DNA from: Chrysaora quinquecirrha
Taxonomy: Eukaryota > Cnidaria > Scyphozoa > Semaeostomeae > Pelagiidae
Direction: 5' to 3'
Length of the DNA stretch: 64,000 bases
Assembly: GCA_014526335.1 (NCBI GenBank)
Contig: JACTAT010000013.1
Coordinates: 174,911-238,910, forward strand
Part shown: one piece after another, positions 47,013 through 57,935 of the stretch
Numbering within the stretch: position 1 is the first letter of the stretch
Layout of the letters: every line of letters starts with the position of its first letter
Notes under the pieces: generated by a model
What the model was told of the DNA's origin: nothing
Databases searched by the model: none
The model's input: the letters and a program-made list of their open reading frames with translations, nothing else
Position numbers and translations under genes: made by a program

Positions 47013-47479
47013 TAACGTTACTAATAGGGGTGCAAGCAGCCACAAAATACCATATCATCATCTTGCAACATAATTCACATCGACATATTCTGTAATTATC
47101 TTGGTATGGTGTACTTCAGGTTCAAGCATGATTATGCGTGTATATGATAACTAGCACTTAGATACTTTACATAAACATGACATACTGTACACATCGCCCT
47201 CTCTCGATGGTCATTCTTGTCTTGCTTGCTCTCATGTCAGCCATTTTGCTTTCATGTCAGCCTCTCTCCGATATATGGAAACGAGGGGACTTTCGGCGGG
47301 AAAGATCGAGAGAGGGGGACGCTGGGACGAGGGACGGAAGGAGCGAGTGAACGAGGCGGGGGGCACTTGGGGGGCACTTGCCAAATTGTCTAGGAAAGTA
47401 CCGTCCAAGCATCAAAAACATACGCGACCTTATACCAATTTTATGAAACGAGGAAGGTTAACTTGCAGAATTGACAGCC

Positions 47480-47800
47480 GGAGGAAGGTTTGACCTCTTT
47501 CTGGACTCTCTTGTCATCAAGATAAAAAGGAGAATGATTGCAAAATATACGCACTGGAAACGGAGTGAAACCATGGCGTCAATTGATGGCGACATATAGG
47601 GGAAAAATAAGAGAGGAAGAAGAAGAACAGCCTGGGCTGACAACATCAGAAAATGACCTGTAGGAATGTCCATGGTTCGGAAGGGAAAACAAGATTGGTT
47701 TGGCTTCAATGGTGCCTACGGCTCTGGAAGAAGATGCTGCTTCATCTAATCGATTTCCGTAAAAAGTAATACCAGTCGTAAAGGCGCTTGTCACATTCAA
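47480..47800 (+). pseudogene. LINE C-terminal fragment (RTE-like)
   Basis: Plus frames read IKRRMIAKYTHWKRS and KRGRRRTAWADNIRK, then GMSMVRKGKQDW and AYGSGRR, the order of the last 60-80 residues of RTE-like LINE proteins. It could be from the same family as 27130-28330. Broken by stops. Confidence 0.6.
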
Positions 47801-47909
47801 AACTTTGTATAATAAAATGAAGGCTTACGTTTCATTGATGCTTTGCAGGGTCATTTGCAACAATCTTCTAATGCATGGCTACATCAAAAATATGAAATAA
47901 TTAACAATA

Positions 47910-49008
47910 GGCAGGGAATTGTCCGTAACAATCTGACTTTCCACCTAACTTTGAATTTTATTACATATTCTGGGTAAATCGATAGTGCTGATTCCAAATC
48001 CTAGATGGGCCTTGGGAAAGTTGGACCGGAAGTTGGACTTTTCGATGACGTCATCAAAGAGCGTTTTTTTTGCTCTTTGACTGCAATATATCTCTTCTAG
48101 TGTATCCAAGAAGGTTGATACGTATAAATATGGATTCTCCTGACTTTGAGCTTTCGAGTGATATATAATTGAGTTCAATTTAGTAAACTTTACCCAAATC
48201 ATGACGTCACCACGATGACATCATCGTCGTGAAAAATTCTTATTTTGGTAAAAAATTTTGCATGGAGACTGTACATATCGACATAAATAGTAGAAAAAAG
48301 GTCATAGTATACGCACTTGATCAAATTTAAAAAATTTTTCCGTGGATAATGGATGCGCATTACTGTAATGGGTTTTTCGCTTGGTTCGGTGTGGTAAATA
48401 TGCTTGAACCATGTTCCAACTATGTGAGACCTTTATATGGTTTCGATGATTGCTTGAAGAGTGTAAATATTCCCATTTCTCATATTTTATTTAATTAAGA
48501 TATCAGTTGCAAAGTAAGACACAAACGGTACAAATAAACATAGGAATGCCACCATATCAGTATAAAAATGGCTATGGCAACGTAAAAGTTGTTTAAATAC
48601 TAGCAAGTACAGATACGATCACCTTATTCTACTATTCATGTTGATAGATACATATTCCACGCAAAATTTTTTACCACAATGATAATTTTTACGACGATGA
48701 CGTCATCGTGATGACGTCATGATTTGGGTAAAGTTTAGTAAATCGAACTCAATTATATATTGTTTGAAAGCTCTAAGTCCGGAGAATCCATATTTGCACT
48801 TATCGACCTTCTTGGATGCACTAGTAGAGAGATATTACAGTCAAAGGGCAAAAAGGCTCTTTGATGACGTCATCGAAAAGTCCAACTTCCGGTCAAAATT
48901 TCACAAGGCCCACCTCGGATTTGGAGTCAGCACTATCGATTTACCCAAAATACGTAATAAAATTCAAAGTTAGGTTGAAAGTCAGATTGTTATGGAAAAT
49001 TCCCTGCC
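47910..49008. mobile_element. MITE with ~350-bp inverted repeats and CRE octamers
   Basis: Ends GGCAGGGAATT...AATTCCCTGCC, flanked by TA (47908-47909, 49009-49010). Arms of about 350 bp are largely complementary, so the same 84-85-residue frame (MIWVKF(T/S)K..NSIIY) appears on both arms in mirror image. Five perfect TGACGTCA octamers lie in the arms. The TA duplication fits a Tc1/mariner-type origin; no transposase. Confidence 0.8.
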
Positions 49009-49059
49009 TACAATGTTTCATAAAACTTTCCATCTATGCATGGTTTGCTTTATTCCTTC

Positions 49060-50735
49060 GCAACTCGCCCGGGCCTGTCTCTGACCACCTCCTCGCAAGG
49101 ACATACGCCTCACGGACCTCTGCCTCAAGATTCTCCGCCTCAACGACCTCTGCCTCTCCACTTGGCTCTTAGTTTCTAATCTTGAGTTGTTTTCCTTGGT
49201 CCTACTCCATGGTCCCTTTTCCCAGTGCCAATCACAGTTCTATTCCTCTGTTTTAGTCCTCAATGATGTTCTTAAGTTTGAAATTAGTTAGTGTACAGCG
49301 TTCTCTTTGCCTATGGTCTGTTCCTTGATTACTCCTGAAAGAATTGAAAGACTCCATCTCAATACTTGGTCCTGTTCCTCAGTCTTGTTATTGTTGGGAT
49401 CTTCAATTCCGTTCCTTGGTGCTGTTCCTCACTCTTGTTATTGTTCATGTTCATGTTCTTGTTATTGTTCATATTCATGGTCTCCAACCCCATTCCTTTG
49501 CCCTGTTCGTTAGTCCAGAAATTATTTATAGTCTTCAGTTCCGCTCCCCCATCCTGTTCCTTAGTTCGGAAATTACTCATGATCTTCAGTCCAGCTCCTG
49601 TATCCTGTTCCTTAGTCCTGAAATTATTCATAGTCTTCAGTCTCGCTCCTTTATCCTGTTCCTTAGTCCTGAAAGTATTCATGGTTTTCAGTCCCGTTTC
49701 TTTATCATGTTTCTGAGTCTTCAAATTATTCATAGTCTTCAGTCCCACTCCTTTACCCTGTTCCTTAGTCCTGAAATTACTAATGGCCTTCAGTCCCGCT
49801 ACTTTATCCTCTTTCTTAGTCCTGTTACTGTTCATGCTCCTTAACCCTGAAATCAATCATGGTCGTCAGTGCCGTTTCTTTACCCTGTTCCCTAGTCCTG
49901 AAATTACTCATGGTCTTCAGTCCCATTCTTTTATTCTGTTCCTTAGTCCTAAAATTATTCATGGTGCTAAGTCCCGATTTTTTATCCTGTTTCTTAGTCC
50001 TGTAATTATTCAGGGTCTTCACTCCAGCTCTTTAATCCTGTTTCTTAAATTTGTTATTTTTCACATTCATTAGTCCTGAAATTGTTCATGGTCTTCAATT
50101 CCATTCGCTTATCCTGTTCCTTAATCCTGAAATTAATCATTGTTTAACTCCCACTCCTTAGCTTTATTCGCCAGCTTTATTATTGTTTAAGTAACGTAGT
50201 TCTGATATTATTCATGGTCTCCAGTCGTGTTCCTTGGTCCCATTCCTTGGTCTTGTTATTGTTCAGATGTTCAGTGCTGCTCCTTGGTCCTGTTCTTCAG
50301 CCTTGTCAGTCATGCTCCTTAGTCCTAATATTATTCATGGTATTCAGTCCCTTTTCTTCATCCTATTCCACAGTCTTATTACTGTTCATGTTCCTGATAG
50401 TCTTTGGTCCCATTCTTTAATCCTGTTCCTCAGTCCTAAAATTACTCATGGTCTTCAGTGTCCTATTTCTTAGTCCTGTTCCTTAGTTCTGAAATTATTT
50501 ACAATATTCAGCCCGTTCCTTAGTCATTCTCAGTCTGATCATGTAGATTCGGTCCCGGGTCAGGGACTCAGGTTTCATGCAGGATCCTGTTTGTCGTGTC
50601 CTTGTGGTAGTTGATCTTTCTTACTCATCCCTGCTTCATACTGCATAGTCAAAAGTTGCTATCCAGCTAGCTTAGACTTCACAGTGGCATTTGGAAAGGG
50701 CTTTGTTGGCTTTCAAATGCACTTTTCACAGCCGG
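49060..50735 (+). repeat. Macro-repeat unit E (partial, degenerate)
   Basis: Begins GGGCCTGTCTCTGACCACCT with CCTC-rich words, then a degenerate 51-bp array (about 49340-50510), and stops within the tail at GGCTTTCAAATGCACTTTTC. The minus strand stays open for 165 codons (KTMNNFRTKEQDKGAGL-type repeats), but this is again a consequence of the period. Confidence 0.8.
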
Positions 50736-50756
50736 AATCTTAACCTTAATCTTAAT

Positions 50757-51050
50757 CGACTAAATGCAATTTATTCGGGTTTAATATGTGACAGGGGCTT
50801 TTATGTTATTATTGCCCTCTTGCATCGCATTAGAGGTAGAGAAGCTTTTGAGGTGTCTCATGATTGGTGGAAGCTTTTTCATACAAAGCGATTCCTTATA
50901 CAGCAGTGTTGCTATGGTGAATCGGGTTAACTCGTGCGTTTAAAATTTGGCGGCTATAAATTTTGCCACGCGGTCTGTGCTTATCATTAAAACTGAACAT
51001 GAACTGTGAACGGAGAACGTTTCAAGGTGCTTGACAAGCAGATTTTTGTC
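50757..51050. repeat. 294-bp segmental duplicate, copy 1
   Basis: Nearly identical to 55855-56146. Contains GGCTATAAATTTTGCCACGCGG (TATA-like, about 50950). Noncoding. Confidence 0.85.
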
Positions 51051-52214
51051 GTGTTCTCTTCGCAAGTTTTGGCTGCTATGAAAGTTGAATTGGGTGAGAA
51101 AGTTCTGATTTCTGTTTTGTTTTTTATTATTTTTGTCTTCCAATATTTGAATTTTAGAATTTAGGTGGAGATTTGAGTATCTTCACAGTTTGCCTAGGCC
51201 ACACGTGGGCCAAAGTCATGTTAGAGTGTTTACTCAAGAAAGGGTTGCTTTACCGTGCTGGGTTTCTTGGCAATCAATTTTTAATCTCCCTATGTGATGG
51301 TTATTATCACTATTAATTGCTTATTTCTTCATTTATTCTCTTGTCGGATTGTTTGTCGAGTTGACCTGGGGCCTCTAGATTAGATACACGAATTTTCCTG
51401 TCTACATAGAGCAGTAATCTAATTATTTATAGGCCTCCTGGACTCATGACAAAACACGAACATTCGCCGAGCTTTCTAGTAGTATTTCGTGCTGTTGGAT
51501 TGCCCATCCTGATACAAGATAAAATTGCAAGCATGTTGGCAGGAATGAGATCCGTTTTTTCTGCTATAGGCCTATTGATATAGACAGGCGTTTTGGACTT
51601 GGTTGGTGATACTAGGCATTAGGCTCAAACAGATATGAAGTCCTGTACTTTTTCAATTTGTTCCCTGCATCAATTTTGTTATTTGTTCATGGGCATATCA
51701 AAACCTGTGTCCTAATAACCTAAACGAAAAAAAAGAAAACAAAAAATGAAATCTTTGGGAGTTTTGAACCATTGTTTATGGTATTGCCTTTCATACGTTG
51801 TTTGGATGCAACAGTCAGATTTTGCATTTTCATATCCAAATATTGCAATCCTATGAAAATTTTACTTGAGTTAAACTTTTTTTTTTTTTTTTAGGCTTTA
51901 ATCATTCCTGTCAGCCAACCTATAGTAAATATTTTTTGAATTTGGTGAGGTGTACCTTAGTTCAATCTCAAAAGCAATACTGCAGGGTTGCATGTTGCTG
52001 TCAAAATTATTTTTAAAAGCAAATGGATTTCGGCTACACTCTTGTATGCAGCTATACAGCTTTGAGTTGCCTAGAAAATCTATTTTATCTTTAACCATCA
52101 ACTTTATTGGAAGGAGATGATGCTTCAAGTGTCGTGTTAAATAAGAATGCCCTTTTTTCAATTGATTGCGCAGTTTTGGTATTCTAAACAGATTTTATAT
52201 CATCAGTGTTCTTT
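51051..52214. other. No recognised gene
   Basis: AT-rich with a T13-like run near 51880. Nothing recognised on either strand. Confidence 0.4.
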
Positions 52215-53320
52215 GAATAAGCTGATTTTTCTGTATTATTAAATGGGCAAACAAGAATCCCAGTTTTATGTTTAGACATGGCCCTCGACTTAGCCCCAGG
52301 CACAATTGGGGAGTACAATTTATCAATTTGGGTCAGGCCTTGGCTATGGAAGCCTTATTTTTCTTGCTACGGTTGATCTAACCAGCCTTCAGAAATTTCA
52401 TGAAGAACTTCTTAAGGGGCTGCTCTGCCAACATCAGAGTGTTTTGAACTATTGTTCCTTTTGTCCAATGATGAAAATAAAAGGAAATTCTTCCCCACGA
52501 TGGCAGAGGCTAATAAGGAGACTGGGCTCTTAGCATAGTCTCAATTGGTTTGGGATGTGTTCTCTGCGGATGGAACATAGACGTTGAGCCAAGGGCAGCC
52601 CTCCCCTTGCTTATTATTTATCAAGCAATCATGTGAAAATGTGTTTGTGTTTATAGAGTACACTTCCAAGGTACGAATTTCTGTTTCGTCATTCATCCTG
52701 AAAACATGCCAAGAGGCCTTCCTTACTAGCTATCCATTTCAAAAATGATGCATAAAAATTTCTTTGAATTGAATAAGCTGATTTTCTGTATTATTAAATG
52801 GGCAAACAAGAATCCCAGTTTTATGTTTAGACATGGCTCTCGACTTAGCCCCAGGCACAATTGGGGAGTACAATTTATCAATTTTGGTCAGGCCTTGGCT
52901 TTGGAAGCATTATTTTTCTTGCTACGGTTGATCTAACCAGCCTTCAGAAATTTCATAGAGAACTTCTTAAGGGGGCTGCTCTGCCAACATCAGAGTGTTT
53001 TGAATTATTGGTCCTTTTGTCAAGTGATGAAAATAAAAGGAAATTCTTCCCCACGATGACGGTATAATAAGGAGACTGGGCTCTTAGCATAGTCTCAGTG
53101 GTTCGGGATGTGTTCTCTGTGGATGGAACATAGACATTGAGCAATGGGGCACCCTCCCTTGTTTATTATTCATCAAGCAATTTTGTGAAAATGTTTCTGT
53201 GTTTATTGGGTACACTTCCAAGGTAGGAATTTCTGTTTCGTCCTTCATCCTGAAAACATGCCAAAAGGCCTTCCTTACTAGCTATCCATTTAAAAAATGA
53301 TGCATAAAAAAATTTTTTTT
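52215..53320 (+). repeat. 556-bp tandem duplication
   Basis: Copy 1 52215-52770 and copy 2 52771-53320 are about 90% alike by eye. Each has an open piece (FLATVDLTSLQKFH(E/R)ELLKG in one frame, MALDLAPGTIGEYNLSI in another) that is frameshifted differently in the two copies. The parent could have been coding (for example a transposon gag-like ORF), but I do not recognise it. Confidence 0.75.
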
Positions 53321-53929
53321 TTTGGTTAACAATCAGCACCTAATGGGTCGGTGTTTTTCAATACCCAACCCTGGTTTTGTTTGGGAGAAGGACATTTGTC
53401 TTATTTGGGAATCTTGGACAAAATCCATTAGTTTTGGCTATTTGATTGACATTTTAATCATTTTGAGAATGTAGGCAAAGACAAGCTCCTTGATCAGACA
53501 ATTTGGGCCTGGGATTTTCTTATAGGATTTCTAGCTACTTACACCGATGATTTGTAATTGGGTTGCTTTCGTGTAATGCTGGAGACGGGTCTCTATGATC
53601 AGAAGTTCATAACAACTAAAGGTCACCTTTATTGGTCACGTGAGATACATGTTCTCTACTTGTTGGAGGTTAATGACTTTGATGTCATTCTCATTGTTAA
53701 TTTGAAAAGTGGTTTACAAAGACTACCGTTATGATTGGAAAGGAAAGATACCTACTCATAATGCTCATTCGGGAGCTCACTATGGTCAAGGCTTAGTGAC
53801 TGAAGGGTCCTTCCCTATTGTTATCCTTTTAGAAAGATTAGCTTCTTTTTGAGATTCTACATTTTTAGGTCCCCATTGTGGCTTATCTGGTATATACACG
53901 TGCTAGCATATACTGTTAGCAACCTTAAG

Positions 53930-54830
53930 AGGCTATAACTGTTGGGTCACCATCATGGCTATTTTTGGACATACCTTCCCTGGGATGGGCAGTTAATAAC
54001 TGTAAGGTCCCATTTTGGTCATCTTGGAGATATATTGTCCTTTCAAAGGTTGATAACTATAAGGTCCATCTTATTGCTAATTCTGGGATGGAGTTGCTCC
54101 TTTTCGGAGATCATAACTGTTAGGTCACCATCATGGCTGATCTTGGACACAAGGATTTTAGGCAGTTTATCATATCGAGAAAGTTAATAACTGCAAGGTC
54201 CCTACTTTTCAACGTGGGAGATGTTCTCCTTTCAAAGGTTAATAACTGTAAGGTCCATCTTATTGTTAATTATGGAGACATAAATGCTCCTTTTCCGAAC
54301 TTATAACGGTTAGATCACCGCTATGGCTAGTCTGGCCTTTAGGACATCCTCAATGATAGGGTGGACATATCGCTCTCTGTGGCTGTGGTTCATGGCCATC
54401 AGGTAATCATCAATTTCAATATTGGAGATATCGTTCCCCGTGGCGGAAGTTAATGAGTGTAAGGTCATCCTTAATGTTAATGTTTTTTGGAGATATCGTT
54501 CTCCGCGGCGGAGGTCAATTGCCTCAGGTAATCATCACTTTCAATATTGGAGATATCATTCTCCCTTGCGAAAGTTAATGAGTGTAAGATCATCCTTAAT
54601 GTTAATGTTTTTTTTTTTTGAGTTATCGTTCTCCCTGGCAGAGGTTGATGGCCTCGGGTAATCATCAATTTCAATATTGGAGATATTGTCACCGTGGCAG
54701 AGGTTAATGGCCTCACGTAATCATCAATTTAAATACTGGAGATATCGTTCTCCGTGGCGGACGTTAATGGCTGTAAGGTCATCCTCAGTCTTAATGTTTT
54801 TGGAGATATCGTTCTCCTTCTGCACTAAAG
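53930..54830. repeat. Imperfect 60-130-bp tandem repeat region
   Basis: Words TTAATAACTGTAAGGTCC, GGTAATCATCAATTTCAATA and TTGGAGATATCGTTCTCCGT recur many times. The ORFs in this region are repeat translations. 53321-53930 just before it shows nothing recognisable. Confidence 0.75.
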
Positions 54831-55084
54831 CTTTGTACCGTTCAAATATGTTCCTCTGTATGTGTATATTTTCTCTCGCTTATGTAATTCTTTTACGTGT
54901 GTCTGTTTTTTCCAGTTGATGCTTTCGAAGAGCATTCTCTCTTCATTTTATTCTGCGCTTTAGCTTTTCTCTAGGTTTTTTCAGTTTGGTGGTCATCTGT
55001 TCTTACAGCTCTGGTCACTATTCTGGACTACTCCCGATGGGAGTTACCATAAAAGTATGTTTAAGAGGTTAATGGCCGTCAGGT

Positions 55085-55330
55085 CATCCTCAATGTTAAC
55101 GATTGGCGGAGGTTGTTAAGACCGGTTGGTCTTCCTCAAAGCTATTTATTGAATGAGGTTGCTAAGACCGGTTGGTCTTCCTCAAAGTTATTGATTGGCG
55201 GAGGTTATTAAGACCGGTTGGTCTTCCTCAAAGTTAATGATTGGCGGAGGTTATTAAGACCGGTTGGTCTTCCTCAATGTTAATGTTTGGCGGAGGTTAT
55301 AAAGACCGGTTGGTCTTCCTCAAAATCAAT
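55085..55330. repeat. 46-bp tandem repeat, five copies
   Basis: Unit GATTGGCGGAGGTTATTAAG then ACCGGTTGGTCTTCCTCAAA and GTTAAT. Each unit contains a hairpin AAGACC-GGTT-GGTCTT. Confidence 0.9.
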
Positions 55331-55635
55331 CCTTGGACATATCGTTCTCAGTGGTGGAGGTAATGTATATGGTTTGTATAATACATACTTCTCAGGTTAT
55401 GCGCGCTTTATTCCTTTCACGGGCGCATTTGCTTTGCTGGCAGCCGTTGCGGTGAAAGTGGTGGAGGCGTAAACGCACAGATCTTTGATTGAGGCTTCAG
55501 CCGATGATGTGCAGATCTTTGGTGCGGCGCAGGTATTCTTTCTCTTGGGCCAGTTTAGGATGCGTTGCTTGGTGGTGTTTTTCTCGCTTCCCTCTGCCTT
55601 TGCTTTGGGGGGTTGGGGGAGCTTCGCTCTTGGCG

Positions 55636-55851
55636 GAAAAACTTCGTTTCTTCGTCAACCCCCAGAAGCGAAGGGCATTTTGGCATTGGGCTGGCACACT
55701 GACCGCCCATTCTGAAGTTCGATGATGAGAAAACATCACCAGATCTCAGTTAAGAGACAATGGTGGCTACACAGCGCTGAGGGACTTCTTTTGCATAGCC
55801 AATTGCTATTGCTTCCATGCCGTTATTGCCTTCCCTGGAACAAATATTAAG
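55636..55851. repeat. Duplicated block carrying snoRNA candidate, copy 1
   Basis: Nearly identical to 56265-56483. Starts with a hairpin CTTCGTTTCT...AGAAGCGAAG (loop about 12 nt) and ends GAACAAATATTAA. Confidence 0.85.
55714..55788 (+). ncRNA. Candidate C/D box snoRNA, copy 1
   Basis: Stem GAAGTTC/GGGACTTC encloses ATGATGA (C box, 55722-55728) and CTGA (D box, 55777-55780), 75 nt in all. This is the size and layout of a C/D box snoRNA. D' and C' boxes are not obvious, and an internal TCTC/GAGA pairing is unusual, so the call is tentative. The sequence upstream of the D box (GGTGGCTACACAGCG) would be the guide. Confidence 0.4.
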
Positions 55852-55854
55852 GCA

Positions 55855-56146
55855 CGACTAAATGCAATTTATTCGGGTTTAATATGTGACAGGGGCTTTA
55901 TGTTATTATTGCCCTCTTGCATCGCATTAGAGGTAGAGAAGCTTTTCAGGTGTCTCATGATTGGTGGAAGCTTTTTCATACAAAGCGATTCCTTATACAG
56001 CAGTGTTGCTATGGTGAATCGGGTTAACTCGTGCGTTTAAATTTGGCGGCTATAAATTTTGCCACGCGGTCTGTGCTTATCATTAAAACTGAACATGAAC
56101 TGTGAACGGAGAACGTTTCAAAGTTCTTGACAAGCAGATTTTTGTC
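55855..56146. repeat. Segmental duplicate, copy 2
   Basis: Near-identical to 50757-51050. It is sandwiched between the two copies of the snoRNA-candidate block. Confidence 0.85.
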
Positions 56147-56264
56147 CCACCCACCCTCCCTGCTTGCTTGGTTTAGGTGCTTGCTTTCTTTTTCACTCTT
56201 TTCATGCTTTCGACTAGTGTCCTCGGGCTCTGGTTGTCGGCATGGACATAGTGTGCTGGTCTCG

Positions 56265-56483
56265 GGAAAAACTTCGTTTCTTCGTCAACCCCCCAGAAGC
56301 GAAGGGCATTTTGGCATTGGGCTGGCACACTGACCGCCCATTCTGAAGTTCCGATGATGAGAAAAACATCACCAGATCTCAGTTAAGAGACAATGGTGGC
56401 TACACAGCGCTGAGGGACTTCTTTTGCATAGCCAATTGCTATTGCTTCCATGCCGTTATTGCCTTCCCTGGAACAAATATTAA
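56265..56483. repeat. Duplicated block, copy 2
   Basis: Second copy of 55636-55851, differing by a few single-base indels. Confidence 0.85.
56345..56421 (+). ncRNA. Candidate C/D box snoRNA, copy 2
   Basis: Stem GAAGTTCC/GGGACTTC (eight pairs with one G-U) with ATGATGA (56354-56360) and CTGA (56410-56413). The extra C relative to copy 1 improves the stem. Same caveats as copy 1. Confidence 0.4.
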
Positions 56484-57330
56484 TTACTCTTAATCTTAAT
56501 CTTAATGTTAATGTTAATCTTAGCTTTTGTAAATCTTGAAATCCATCTTAATATTAGTCTTACTTTATGTTAGTCTTGGTCTAAGTATCAGTCTTTCATT
56601 TTTGAACTTAAACTTAAAGTTATTCTTAATTTGTAAACTGAAGCTCTTTTTCAAATCAGTCTTAATCTGAACCTTTATGTTAATCTTGACGTAAATCTGA
56701 AATAACATTGAAACATATAATTTATGTTAATGTTGTTGTTTATCACAACATGCAATAATGTCAATCTCAAACTTCATCATCATCTTAATTCATCTTCATA
56801 CTCTTAGATGCCAAAGAAACATCCCCCCGTTTATTAATTTTGATTCCCCCCTCGAACCTTATTAGAACCCCCATTTATTTATTTTTGAAGAAACAATTCC
56901 ACTTGTGAAAGGATTGAACTATGTTTATTAGTTTAACCCCCACCCCCGGACCTTAAAAGGACCCCCTGTATATTAAATTTTTGATAAAAATTTCCAACCC
57001 CCCGTTTATTTGGTACCTAAGAGTATTGGGCTTAATGTTAAAATTAGTAAAAGTGACATTAATCTTTAATTTAAAATAAATTTTAATATTATTCTAAATT
57101 CTTCAGCTGCAATAAAAATTAAAATTAAAATTAAAGATGAAATTAAAATTGAAACAAAAACCAAATAAAAATGAAAGTTAGTGTTGAGAGATAAATTAGA
57201 AATAAATTTATAATTGAAAAGATATGAGAAAAATAGATTTAAAGATTTGAGTCATTCCAAAAAGCCTTCTAGTTTTGTCCAAGTGACTTTAAGACATTGA
57301 AAATAATTGTAAACTATTTAAATCACAAAA
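56484..57330. repeat. AT-rich hexamer-like repeats and C-run block
   Basis: AATCTTAATGTTAATGTT-type words (56490-56760), then CCCCCC-interrupted TTTATTAATTTT words (56820-57005). No gene. Confidence 0.6.
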
Positions 57331-57935
57331 TGAAAACACCAAAAATTTGCCCTTAAAGGGATTTAAACTCCAGCCATTCTGGGTAGCAGGCGAGTATTTA
57401 ACCACTTGGCAACACAGCCGCATTGCTTAGTCAATGATAATCTCCTAGTCTTCCTAATATTCAAGGAAGGGAACAACAAAACACGTTAAAAAATTATGTC
57501 TAAGGAACTTAAAAATTACACAAAAAGCAAATTTTCATTACCAGACGTCTCCTTGGCCTTTTGAAAACATTTCCACACCAAAATAACAGAAATAATTTTC
57601 TCCTGAGGGAAGTTGAACTCCTGACCTACATTGCAGCTCAGGAGACATGCCGCCTTACCGACCATGCTACAGTGCCTTGTTGTGTTTCAGTGATAGTCCT
57701 CGTAGAGAAAAAAATCAGGCGATGGTTAAAACAGGCACCAATGACGCACTTCAAACAAAGGGTTAGCCCCAGTTACCCCAGAAGGAGAGCAGTTGACAAA
57801 AACGGAAGGGTGATGGGTTGCCTAGACCATAGGCGGCAGAGCAGGGGGAAAGATGGAAAATCGCATCACTGCCCACAGGGGCAGAATGAAGTGACAAATC
57901 GGTTTCCATGACTTCTCCCATTTTAGTATATACAG
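57331..57935 (+). repeat. Macro-repeat tail preceding unit F
   Basis: Homologous to the tails of units A-D (CAGACGTCTCC, GGCACCAATGACGCACTTCA, CATTTTAGTATATACAGAC). It carries two antisense tRNA-like modules: 57360-57425 (complement TTGCCAAGTGGTTAAAT...GGAGTTTAAATCC, Ser/Leu-like D arm) and 57603-57690 (complement TAGCATGGTCGGTAAGG...GGAGTTCAACTTCC). Confidence 0.75.

Noticed and set aside
47945..48973. Pair of homologous 84-85-residue genes in opposite orientation
   Set aside because: They are the two arms of one MITE inverted repeat; the similarity extends well beyond the frames.
49359..49856. 165-residue minus ORF with KTMNNFRTKEQDKG repeats
   Set aside because: Same 51-bp minisatellite read on the other strand; no evidence for selection on the protein.
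55085..55330. CRISPR-like array with palindromic repeats
   Set aside because: Units are contiguous 46-bp tandem repeats without variable spacers.
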